Positions 38,654 through 47,286 of a stretch of 63,345 nt of DNA are shown one piece after another. Numbering within the stretch: the stretch's first letter is position 1; each line of letters starts with the position of its first letter. A program made the translations under genes and the position numbers. The notes beneath the pieces are model-generated. The model was not told the DNA's origin, did no database searches, and saw only the letters and a program-made list of their open reading frames with translations. The stretch comes from Pseudomonadota bacterium (GTDB lineage: Bacteria > Pseudomonadota > Alphaproteobacteria > Azospirillales > Azospirillaceae), in contig JAEYPE010000152.1 of assembly GCA_023411035.1 (NCBI GenBank), positions 1-63,345 on the forward strand. The letters are read 5' to 3'.

Positions 38654-39175
38654 GTGACTCAAACGCCCGAGAACACGAACGGCCAGAACACCGTCCGGGA
38701 AGTGCGCGAGGTCGTCGCCCTGTTCAAGACCCGCGGGGAATTCGACAAGGCCGTGGCCGCCCTTCTGGACGCGGGCTTCGACCGCGACGACCTGTCGGTG
38801 CTGGCCAGCCACACCTCGCTGGAAGCCGCGGACCAACGCCCGCAAACCCCGGCCGACGAGGCTCTGACCGGCCTTGTGGGTGAGCTGAAATACGCCTTTC
38901 CCCTGACCACCGCCGGGCTTCTGGCGATCGTCGGCGGCCCCATCGCCGCCCCGCTGGCGGCCATCGTCGCCGCCGGTCTGGGCGGCGTCGCCATCAAGGA
39001 TTATCTGGACGAGTTGACCAGCCACCCCGACACGGACGAATTCAGCCGCGCGCTGGAGGCCGGCGGCGTCATCCTGTGGGTCCGCACCGCCGAGGTGAAG
39101 GACGAGGTGGAGGCCGCGGAGATCCTGGGATGCAACGGCGGCGCCAACATCCACCTGTCGGTGCGCGAGGAGTAG
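38654..39175 (+). CDS. General stress protein-like (DUF1269/YflT type) protein
   Basis: A 173-residue protein with an N-terminal general stress 17M-like domain (VVALFKTRGEFDKAVAALLD, GFDRDDLSVLAS) followed by a Gly/Ala-rich hydrophobic segment (about 80-125, LLAIVGGPIAAPLAAIVAAG) and a C-terminal alpha/beta part. The start is a GTG with GGAAGGAAACC upstream. Related proteins are induced by stress; the molecular role is unknown. It diverges from mutS. Confidence 0.75.
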   Translation: MTQTPENTNGQNTVREVREVVALFKTRGEFDKAVAALLDAGFDRDDLSVLASHTSLEAADQRPQTPADEALTGLVGELKYAFPLTTAGLLAIVGGPIAAPLAAIVAAGLGGVAIKDYLDELTSHPDTDEFSRALEAGGVILWVRTAEVKDEVEAAEILGCNGGANIHLSVREE

Positions 39176-39220
39176 GAAGAGGAGTGGGATAGGAAGGAAG
39201 GGGAAGAGCCCCCCGTTCCG

Positions 39221-39541
39221 TCAGGCGGCGCAGGCTCGCCACTCGCCTCCGCCGCCCACCACGGTCAGGCCGCGCAGGCGGAACTGCGCCCGCACCACCG
39301 CGGCCCAGCCCTTGCGGATCAGGGCGATCTTGTCGGCGTCCTTGGCCCTGGCGTTCGAGGCGGTGCCGCAGATCTCGAACAGAAGCGTGTCGCCGATGGA
39401 GCCCGGATACAGGGCCAGCGCGTGCACCAGCCAGGCCATCAGTTCGGCGGGGGTGTGGCGCGGCAGGCCGCGTTCCGCCAGGGTCAGCGCATTGCCGAGA
39501 TTCGCCAACTCCCTCCGTGCCGTTTCGGAATTCGGGGTCAT
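39221..39541 (-). CDS. Hypothetical protein (106 aa)
   Basis: A 106-residue soluble protein starting MTPNSETARRELANLGNALT. It contains a mostly helical middle (TPAELMAWLVHALALYPGS) and an Arg-rich C-terminus. I recognise no family. GGGAGGA precedes the start at 39541. Convergent with the stress protein gene. Confidence 0.6.
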   Translation of the reverse strand: MTPNSETARRELANLGNALTLAERGLPRHTPAELMAWLVHALALYPGSIGDTLLFEICGTASNARAKDADKIALIRKGWAAVVRAQFRLRGLTVVGGGGEWRACAA

Positions 39542-39759
39542 CAGCGTCCTCCCTCGCGCGTGTCTCACGGGCTACTCCCTACCCCTTTGGAATGGAGCGC
39601 GTCAGTGATGGCCGTCACAGCGGCGCTCCCGACGGGATCATGCAGCCAACAGACGGCGGCCTCTTTTGGTCTGCCGCGTGCGAATTATCGTCTTTGCCGT
39701 TATAGTCGGAACGCCGCACGGTTCGTCGCACCCCTCGCATCCCTGGGAAGGCTCACGTT

Positions 39760-42561
39760 TTGCCGATGCTCTCCACCCGCGCCGCCTCAGCCGCCGACGT
39801 CACCGAAGCCGGCGCCGCCAACATCCCCAACAAGCGCGCGATCCTGTCGCGGCGCAAGCTGGCGGAGGATCTGGAAAAGCTGGTGGCGGAGCATGGGACC
39901 GGCGACAAGCTGCGCCCCGCCCTGATCGCCCGGCTGCGCGGCGCGCTGAACGACGGGCGGGCGGAGGTGCGCGCCCGGTTCGAGGCCAAGGGATCGGGCG
40001 AGGACTGCGTGCGGCAGAACTGCTACCTCGCCGACGGGGTGGTCCGCTCGCTGGCCGATCTCACGGTCACCCATATCTTCCCCTCGCCCAACCCGACCGC
40101 GGGCGAGGTGTTCGACATCGTGGCCACCGGCGGCTATGGCCGGGGCGAGCTGGCCCCCTTCTCCGACATCGACCTGCTGTTCCTTCTGCCCTACAAGCGC
40201 ACCCCGCGGGTGGAGCAGGTGGTGGAGTACATGCTCTACATCCTGTGGGATCTGGGGCTGAAGGTCGGCCACGCGGTGCGCAGCGTGGACGAGTGCATCC
40301 GCCAGTCCAAGGCCGACGTCACCATCCGCACCGCCATCCTGGAGGCGCGCTATCTCTGGGGTCCGCGCAAGCTCTTCACCGAGCTGCGCCACCGCTTCGA
40401 CCGCGAGGTGGTGGCCGGCACCGGGCCGGAGTTCGTCGAGGCCAAGCTGGCCGAGCGCGACAACCGCCACCTGAAGCTGGGCGACAGCCGTTACGTGCTG
40501 GAACCCAACCTGAAGGACGGCAAGGGCGGCCTGCGCGACCTGCAGACACTGTTCTGGATCGCCAAGTATCTCTACCGGGTGGAGGACGTGGACGATCTGG
40601 TCGGCAAGAAGGTGCTTCTGCCGGAGGAGGCCCAGCGCTTCGCCAAGGCCCAGAACTTCCTGTGGACCGCGCGCTGCCACCTGCACTACCTGACCGGGCG
40701 CATGGAGGACCGGCTGACCTTCGACGTGCAGACGTCCATCGGCACCCGCATGGGCTACACCGACCACGCCGGGACCAAGGGCGTGGAACGGTTCATGAAG
40801 CACTATTTCCTGGTCGCCAAGGATGTGGGCGACCTGACCCGCATCTTCTGCGCGGCGCTGGAGGCGGAATCGAAGCGCCCGCCCAAGTTCAACATCCTGA
40901 GGCTGGCGGCGCTGTCCCGCCGCAAGGACGTGGACGGCTTCGTGGTGGACGGCGAGCGGCTGAACGTCCGCAACGACCGCCAGTTCAAGGACGAGCCGCT
41001 GGACATGATCCGGCTGTTCCACACCGCCCAGCAGAACGACATCGACATCCACCCCAACGCGCTGCGCGCCATCACGCGCTCGCTGTCGGTGGTGGGGCCG
41101 AAGCTGCGCGCGGACCCGGAGGCCAACCGGCTGTTCCTGGAAATCCTGACCGGCCGGAAGGACCCGGAAATCACCCTGCGCCGCATGAACGAGGCCGGGG
41201 TTCTGGCCCGCTTCATCCCCGACTTCGGGCGGGTGGTGGCGCAGATGCAGTACGACATGTACCACGTCTACACGGTGGACGAGCACACGCTGTTCGCTCT
41301 CGGCATCCTGCACAAGATCGAGACGGGAGAGCTGACCCACGAGCTGCCGCTGTCGTCGGAGGTGATCCACAAGGTTGTGTCGCGGCGCGCCCTCTACGTC
41401 GCCGTGCTGCTGCACGACATCGCCAAGGGCCGCGGCGGCGACCATTCGATCCTCGGCGCGCGGGTGGCGGAGAAGCTGTGCCCGCGCCTGGGCCTGACGG
41501 CGGAGGAGACGGAGACGGTCGCCTGGCTTGTGCGCTGGCACCTCGCCATGTCCTACACCGCCTTCAAGCGCGACCTGGAGGACGACAAGACGGTGCGCGA
41601 CTTCGTGTCGCTCGTCCAGTCGCCGGAGCGGCTGCGCCTGCTTCTGGTGCTGACCGTGGCGGACATCCGGGCGGTCGGGCCGCAGCGCTGGAACAACTGG
41701 AAGGCCACGCTGCTGCGTGAACTCTACAACCGCTCGGAAGAGGTGATGTCCGGCGGCCTGTCGGTGGAGGGGCGCGGACGCCGCATCCAGGCCGCCCAGG
41801 CGGCGCTGCGCGCCGAGCTGTCCGACTTCGACGACGCCGACTTCGAGCGGCACATCGCTCTCGGCTACCCCGCCTACTGGCTGGCCTTCGACGCGGAAAC
41901 GCTGGGCCGGCAGGCGCGGCTGGTCCGCGAGGCGCTGCGCGATGAACGCCCGCTGACCGTCAACACGCGCATCGACCGCGGGCGGGCGGTCACCGAGGTG
42001 ACCATCTTCGCCACCGACCACCACGGCCTGTTCTCCCGTCTGGCCGGGGCGCTGGCGGCGGTGGGGGCGGACATCGTGGACGCGCGCATCTTCACCATGA
42101 CCAACGGCATGGCGCGGGATGTCTTCACCGTGCAGGACGCGGCGGGCGGCGGTGCGTTTGAGAGCGGCGACAAGCTCGCCAGGCTGTCGGTGATGATCGA
42201 GAAGGTGCTGTCCGGCCAGTTGAAGCCGCTGCACGAGCTGGCCAAGCGCAAGGCCCCTCACGCCAGCCGCACCCGCGTCTTCCATGTGCCGCCGCGCGTT
42301 CTGATCGACAACAACGCCTCCACCACCCACACGGTGATCGAGGTGAACGGGCGCGACCGGCCCGGCCTGCTGTACGACCTGACCCGCGCGCTGACCAACC
42401 TGACCCTGCAAATCTCGTCGGCGAAGATCTCCACCTACGGGGAAAAGGCCATCGACGTCTTCTATGTGAAGGACGTCTTCGGCCTGAAGGTCACCCACGA
42501 GAGCAAGCTGGCCCAGATCCGCGAGCGGCTGCTGAACGCCCTGGCCGATCCGGCGGGGTAA
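39760..42561 (+). CDS. glnD: Bifunctional PII uridylyltransferase / uridylyl-removing enzyme GlnD
   Basis: A 933-residue GlnD. The nucleotidyltransferase domain has GGYGRGELAPFSDIDLLFL near 125-143; the HD domain has LLHDIAKGRGGDHS near 550; two ACT domains close the protein (VTEVTIFATDHHGLFSRLAG and HTVIEVNGRDRPGLLYDL). It uridylylates PII proteins such as GlnZ when glutamine is low and removes UMP when glutamine is high. The start is TTG 39760 or ATG 39766; GGGAAGG lies 12-18 bp upstream. Confidence 0.97.
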   Translation: MPMLSTRAASAADVTEAGAANIPNKRAILSRRKLAEDLEKLVAEHGTGDKLRPALIARLRGALNDGRAEVRARFEAKGSGEDCVRQNCYLADGVVRSLADLTVTHIFPSPNPTAGEVFDIVATGGYGRGELAPFSDIDLLFLLPYKRTPRVEQVVEYMLYILWDLGLKVGHAVRSVDECIRQSKADVTIRTAILEARYLWGPRKLFTELRHRFDREVVAGTGPEFVEAKLAERDNRHLKLGDSRYVLEPNLKDGKGGLRDLQTLFWIAKYLYRVEDVDDLVGKKVLLPEEAQRFAKAQNFLWTARCHLHYLTGRMEDRLTFDVQTSIGTRMGYTDHAGTKGVERFMKHYFLVAKDVGDLTRIFCAALEAESKRPPKFNILRLAALSRRKDVDGFVVDGERLNVRNDRQFKDEPLDMIRLFHTAQQNDIDIHPNALRAITRSLSVVGPKLRADPEANRLFLEILTGRKDPEITLRRMNEAGVLARFIPDFGRVVAQMQYDMYHVYTVDEHTLFALGILHKIETGELTHELPLSSEVIHKVVSRRALYVAVLLHDIAKGRGGDHSILGARVAEKLCPRLGLTAEETETVAWLVRWHLAMSYTAFKRDLEDDKTVRDFVSLVQSPERLRLLLVLTVADIRAVGPQRWNNWKATLLRELYNRSEEVMSGGLSVEGRGRRIQAAQAALRAELSDFDDADFERHIALGYPAYWLAFDAETLGRQARLVREALRDERPLTVNTRIDRGRAVTEVTIFATDHHGLFSRLAGALAAVGADIVDARIFTMTNGMARDVFTVQDAAGGGAFESGDKLARLSVMIEKVLSGQLKPLHELAKRKAPHASRTRVFHVPPRVLIDNNASTTHTVIEVNGRDRPGLLYDLTRALTNLTLQISSAKISTYGEKAIDVFYVKDVFGLKVTHESKLAQIRERLLNALADPAG

Positions 42562-42572
42562 GGGGAAAGCCT

Positions 42573-43253
42573 ATGACGCCCGCGCCGCAGCTCTGCCATG
42601 TCTTCGCCTTCGTCGAACCCGGCGCGCCGGAGCGGGCGGCGCTGGAATCCGCCGGATTGCGGGAGAGCTTCCGCCGCCGCCATCCCGGGCAGGGAACGGC
42701 CAACGTCTGCTATTGCTTCGACAACGCCTATCTGGAGCTTCTCTGGATCGAGGACGGTGCGGACGCCGAAAGCCCGGCCATCGCCCGCACCCGGCTGGCC
42801 GAGCGGGCGCGTTGGCGCGACTCCGGAACCTGTCCCTTCGGGATTTCGGTGCGCACGGAGCGGCCCGGACAGCCTTTGCCCTTTCCGACCTGGGACTACC
42901 GACCGCCCTATCTGCCTGCCGGCATGGCGATCCCGGTGGCGCTGTCCAGCGAGGACCCGCGGCAGCCCTTCCTGTTCCGCTCCCCCGGCGACGCCCGCCC
43001 CGACGCCTGGACGGACGGGCGGGCCGGCGAGCGCCAGCGCCCGGCGGGTCTGGCCGACATCGCCGGGCTGCATCTGGCCCTGCCGCCCGGCGTTGCCGCC
43101 GCGCCGGATCTGGTGCCGCTTTGCGAGGCCGGATGGCTGACGGTGGACAACGCCGCCGCCGGGGAGCCGCCACGGATGACGCTCACCCTGTCCGGGTCGG
43201 ACGGAGGGCCGCCACGCCGTCTGTCGCTTCCGGACTGCCGGTGGATCGATTGA
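42573..43253 (+). CDS. Glyoxalase-like (VOC) domain protein
   Basis: A 226-residue protein with a VOC-fold N-terminal half: CHVFAFVEPGAPERAALESA, CYCFDNAYLELLWIEDG and a GISVRTERPG strand, typical of the glyoxalase-like group. The substrate is unknown. It begins 11 bp after glnD and could be co-transcribed. Its last 71 bp overlap the end of the convergent PAP2 gene. Confidence 0.8.
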   Translation: MTPAPQLCHVFAFVEPGAPERAALESAGLRESFRRRHPGQGTANVCYCFDNAYLELLWIEDGADAESPAIARTRLAERARWRDSGTCPFGISVRTERPGQPLPFPTWDYRPPYLPAGMAIPVALSSEDPRQPFLFRSPGDARPDAWTDGRAGERQRPAGLADIAGLHLALPPGVAAAPDLVPLCEAGWLTVDNAAAGEPPRMTLTLSGSDGGPPRRLSLPDCRWID

Positions 43254-43854
43254 AGCCGGTGGGCTTGCGGTCCTCCCCGTTCCGGCGGTCCTCCAGCCAA
43301 CCATCCGCCAGACCGGCGGCAAACCCCGCCAGCATCCCCGTCGCCACGCCCGCCGCATAGTCGGATGCCCAGTGCCGTTCAGTGGCGAGGCTCGACCAGC
43401 CGACCGCGGCGGCGAAGCCCAGGCTGACCATGGTGGCGGGGGAGAAGCCGCGGTTCAGCCCGACCGCCGTGGTCAGCGCCGCCACGTTGATGGCGTGGCC
43501 GGAGGGGAAGGAGGCGTGCTTGCCGTCCGCCTTGCCCCATCGGCGGGGGTCGCGGCCCTCGTTCGGGCGGGCGCGGCAGACGACGCGCTTGATCCCCTTG
43601 CCCGCCACCGTCCCCAGCGCGATGGCCAGCAGCCCCTGCCGGGCGAGGCGGGACCAGTCCGGCTTTTCCCACCCCAGCCCGGCGGCCCACAGCGCTCCCA
43701 GCGCCGGCATCAGCACCATGCGGGAACTCGGCACCTGAAGCCCGTCGCGCAGGGCCGGCACCTCCGCGCCGAGGGCGACGGCCTTGTGGCGGGCGGTTCC
43801 GTCCAGCCCGTTCACGCCGTCCAGCACGCGGTCCGTGAAACGCTCGTCGCTCAT
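43183..43854 (-). CDS. PAP2-family phosphatase
   Basis: A 223-residue phosphatidic acid phosphatase type 2 protein with hydrophobic helices. The three signature parts are KGIKRVVCRARP, FPSGHAINV and SLATERHWASDYAAG, with the catalytic His in the last two. Such enzymes dephosphorylate lipid phosphates such as undecaprenyl or phosphatidylglycerol phosphate; the substrate is not readable. The start at 43854 precedes the iteron region, so repA-side regulation could touch it. Confidence 0.88.
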   Translation of the reverse strand: MSDERFTDRVLDGVNGLDGTARHKAVALGAEVPALRDGLQVPSSRMVLMPALGALWAAGLGWEKPDWSRLARQGLLAIALGTVAGKGIKRVVCRARPNEGRDPRRWGKADGKHASFPSGHAINVAALTTAVGLNRGFSPATMVSLGFAAAVGWSSLATERHWASDYAAGVATGMLAGFAAGLADGWLEDRRNGEDRKPTGFNRSTGSPEATDGVAALRPTRTG

Positions 43855-44090
43855 GTCGCGGGTCTCCCAATGCACTCCCCCGTCACTGCGGGGGCCAAGC
43901 GTCAACAGCCGCGCTGCCGTTTCGTGCCCATGGCAGACCCGCAAGGCAGGGGTGCCGCCTTGGCAATCGCCGACCGTTCCGCCGACCTTGCGGGCGTGGG
44001 GAGTCGGCGATTGCCAAAGAAGGAGCCTGGAAGCGCTTGGCAATCGCCGACCATCCCTCAGACATCCGCAAGACCGGCCCATGAAATCCC

Positions 44091-44102
44091 GAGTCGCGAC
44101 TC
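44091..44102. repeat. 12-bp palindrome GAGTCGCGACTC within the origin region
   Basis: A perfect palindrome overlapping the first of three CCGAGTCG motifs (44089, 44141, 44235). The last two are followed by TC, giving CCGAGTCGTC twice. It is a second repeat family distinct from the iterons. Confidence 0.7.
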
Positions 44103-44261
44103 GCCGTCCCAATCCGGACTTGGCAATCGCCGACCAGTAGCCGAGTCGTCGTGATTCTGGGGCAAGTCTCCGGCGATTCCCACAAGGTCCCTTGGCGAAC
44201 GCCGACGAGTCTTCTGGCAATCGCCGACCCACCCCCGAGTCGTCCACAGGCAATCGCCGAC

Positions 44262-44300
44262 CTAGCAAATAGACTCCAGCAATTAGGTCTCAATTAGTCC
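44262..44300. other. A+T-rich stretch with CAATTAG direct repeats (possible unwinding element)
   Basis: In a genome near 68-70 percent GC, this 39-bp stretch is more than half A+T. It contains CAATTAG twice at 11-bp spacing and lies between the last two upstream iterons, where a DNA unwinding element would be expected. Confidence 0.55.
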
Positions 44301-44371
44301 GGTCGGCGATCGCCAAATGGACTCTCCCGGCGGTGCATGATCGACTGCGGGCAGAATGGACGGGGGGACCT

Positions 44372-45304
44372 ATGGGCGACGTGCACCAACTCATCATGAC
44401 GCATGGCCGGCGCGAGGCGCGGAACCTCGTGGACCCGAAGCGCGCCAGCGTCGTGGATGTCGCGGCGGCGGTGCTGGAGGACGAGTCCAACGCGCTGGGC
44501 ATCACCTATTCCGGATTCTGCCTGACCAGCCTGCCCCATCGGAAACTGGCGCCGGACGCCGAATGGCGCCGCGACCAGGGCCGCGTCACCCTGCTGGTGG
44601 AACCGGGCAAGGAGCGCAAGCGCGACGGCAGCCTGATGCCGGTCGGCGTGCCCTATGGCGCCAAGGCGCGGCTGATCCTGCTCTATCTCCAGACCCGCGC
44701 GATCCAGGACAACAGCCGCGAGATCGAGCTTGGCCGCTCCATGAACGACTGGCTGGACCGCATGGGCGTGTCGGCGGGCGGCTCCACCTACAAGGCGGTG
44801 CAGGAGCAGGCGACCCGCATCAACCTGTGCCGCCTGACCTTCTTCTGGGACAAGGACGGGGCGGAGGGCTTCGCCAAGGAGAACATCGTCAACGGCGGCA
44901 TCCGCCTGCGCGACGACGACGGGCAGGGCACGCTGTGGCGCGAGACGGTGCAGCTTTCCGAAACCTTCTTCGCCGCTCTGAAGCGCTCCCCCGTACCGAT
45001 CTGGGAGCCGGCGATCCGCCACATCGGCGGCTGTTCCATGGCGATCGACGTCTATGTCTGGCTCGCCTACCGCCTGCATGTGCTGCGCGACCCGACTCCG
45101 GTGACCTGGAAGGCGCTGTTCACCCAGTTCGGCGGCGGCTACAAGGAGCAGAAGCATTTCAAGCCGGAATTCCGGGTGGCGCTGGACCTCGCATTGGCCG
45201 TCTACGAGGCCGCGAGGGTGGAGTTCTCAGACACCGGGGTCCTGCTCTACCCCTCGCCCCCGCCGATTCCGGAACGCAAGATCCTCCCCGCCGTACGCGG
45301 GTAA
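44372..45304 (+). CDS. repA: Plasmid-type replication initiator RepA (RepA_C family)
   Basis: A 310-residue protein that I recognise as the alphaproteobacterial plasmid RepA family: N-terminal QLIMTHGRREARNLVDPKRA, then SGFCLTSLPHRKLAPD, VGVPYGAKARLILLYLQTRA, SMNDWLDRMGVSAGGSTYK, a winged-helix-like core with AIDVYVWLAYRLHVL and a C-terminal LLYPSPPPIPERK. The protein is full length and undamaged. It is expected to bind the flanking iterons and open the origin, and to repress its own promoter through the palindromic copy at 44302. GGGGGGACC precedes the start. No parAB, mobilisation or transposase genes are adjacent; both neighbours are chromosomal-type genes. Confidence 0.88.
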   Translation: MGDVHQLIMTHGRREARNLVDPKRASVVDVAAAVLEDESNALGITYSGFCLTSLPHRKLAPDAEWRRDQGRVTLLVEPGKERKRDGSLMPVGVPYGAKARLILLYLQTRAIQDNSREIELGRSMNDWLDRMGVSAGGSTYKAVQEQATRINLCRLTFFWDKDGAEGFAKENIVNGGIRLRDDDGQGTLWRETVQLSETFFAALKRSPVPIWEPAIRHIGGCSMAIDVYVWLAYRLHVLRDPTPVTWKALFTQFGGGYKEQKHFKPEFRVALDLALAVYEAARVEFSDTGVLLYPSPPPIPERKILPAVRG

Positions 45305-45370
45305 GTCGGCGATCGCCAAACCCGCCAAGCCCCGGAATCGGAGTCGGCGATTGGAGTCGGCGATTGCCAA
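45305..45370. repeat. Iteron copies immediately downstream of repA
   Basis: GTCGGCGATCGCCAA at 45305 starts right after the repA stop; GTCGGCGATTG at 45343 is a truncated copy; GTCGGCGATTGCCAA at 45356 is exact. All are in the reverse orientation. Confidence 0.9.
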
Positions 45371-45405
45371 CGGCCCGTAATCCCCTCTTCCGGGCCTCCC
45401 GGCAT

Positions 45406-45807
45406 CTACCCCGCCTTGAACGCCTGCACGCTGCCGCCTCTCCGCGTGTAGATCTGCATCGGGCGGCAGGTCTCGTCCATGTTGACGACGAGCACGCCGG
45501 TCTTGTCCCGCGGATACAGCCAGACCTCATACTGCGACACCCGCCCGCCCGGCCCGGTGCGTAATTCGCTGTAGACCGCCTCCCGGAACTGCCCCACCGG
45601 AATGCCCTCCCCCGCCAGGACGGAGGCGACCGCACGGTTGCAGGGTCCCCGCGCCATCCCGTTCAGCGCCTCCAGCGCTCCGGGGGCGGGCTCCGCGCTG
45701 CGCGGCGGCCCCATATTGGCGCAGGCGCCGAGGCCGAGCAGTCCGGCGCACAGAATGACCCCGGCGGTTCTGCGGTTGCGCGAAAGGCGTCCGGCATGAC
45801 GATGCAT
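45406..45807 (-). CDS. Hypothetical lipoprotein (133 aa)
   Basis: The N-terminus is basic (MHRHAGRLSRNRRTAG) followed by a hydrophobic segment and a lipobox LLGLGAC, so it is probably an outer- or inner-membrane lipoprotein. The mature part of about 95 residues has a SmpA-like or DUF pattern (VWLYPRDKTGVLVVNMD) but I do not recognise a family. GGGAGG supports the start at 45807. It is enclosed by iterons on both sides (45370 and 45900), so it travels with the replication module. Confidence 0.72.
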   Translation of the reverse strand: MHRHAGRLSRNRRTAGVILCAGLLGLGACANMGPPRSAEPAPGALEALNGMARGPCNRAVASVLAGEGIPVGQFREAVYSELRTGPGGRVSQYEVWLYPRDKTGVLVVNMDETCRPMQIYTRRGGSVQAFKAG

Positions 45808-45899
45808 CGCGGCCTCCCTGCCCTGTGGCGGTGTTCGTGACGGTGTGTGGTTACCCCAGCGCAAACACCGCTGCGGGGAAAAAGGTTCGCGCTACACCT

Positions 45900-45914
45900 T
45901 TGGCAATCGCCGAC
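45900..45914 (+). repeat. Outlying exact iteron
   Basis: One perfect TTGGCAATCGCCGAC lies 530 bp beyond the previous copy and 93 bp upstream of the lipoprotein start codon, next to the terminator of the amino-acid binding protein gene. It marks the right edge of the module. Confidence 0.92.
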
Positions 45915-45934
45915 CACGATGCCGCCGGCCGCAC

Positions 45935-45964
45935 AAAAAAGGCGGAGCGCATGGCCCCGCCTTT
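45935..45964 (-). terminator. Rho-independent terminator of the amino-acid binding protein gene
   Basis: On the minus strand AAAGGCGG and CCGCCTTT pair across an 11-base loop and end in T6. It lies about 25 bp after the stop at 45990. Confidence 0.8.
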
Positions 45965-45989
45965 CCGTCGCCGGACATACCCGACGGGA

Positions 45990-47102
<1,113 letters not shown>

Positions 47103-47286
47103 GGGTGGATTCCTCTTTCCAGGATCAGGTTCCTTGTTGCCGAACGATTTCGGATCGGAGACCGCGGGTGCTGCCTCCGAAACAGGCAAACAAGCAAAAG
47201 GGGCCTGGTCGGCGCAACGGATAAACAGGCGTAGGCTGCCGTACGCCCGGCGCATGGCACAGCCTTCGAGATGGAAAAGGATCGGC

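Larger units (their letters stand above)
43960..44316. repeat. Iteron array upstream of repA (nine copies of TTGGCAATCGCCGAC)
   Basis: Copies start at 43960 (+, exact), 44003 (-, exact), 44037 (+, exact), 44120 (+, exact), 44169 (-, 11 of 15), 44192 (+, 13 of 15), 44214 (+, 14 of 15), 44247 (+, 13 of 15) and 44302 (-, 14 of 15). The core is GGCAATCGCC. Several start-to-start distances (22, 23, 33, 34, 55) are close to multiples of 11 bp. Confidence 0.93.
43855..44371 (+). other. oriV: Plasmid-type replication origin region (iterons, A+T-rich stretch)
   Basis: This 517-bp non-coding region lies between the PAP2 gene and repA. It contains nine iteron copies, three CCGAGTCG motifs, an imperfect DnaA-box-like TCGTCCACA at 44240 (7 of 9 to TTATCCACA) and an A+T-rich stretch at 44262-44300. 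Together with repA this is the composition of an iteron-controlled origin. Whether it is active is unknown. Confidence 0.75.

Noticed and set aside
39787..42498. Open frame of 903 codons opposite glnD
   Set aside because: Antisense shadow; no motif and biased composition.
43960..44316. CRISPR array
   Set aside because: The repeats are 15 bp, occur in both orientations and have irregular spacing; they are iterons.
43855..45989. parS sites or parAB genes accompanying repA
   Set aside because: No TGTTTCACGTGAAACA-like site and no ParA or ParB reading frame near the module.
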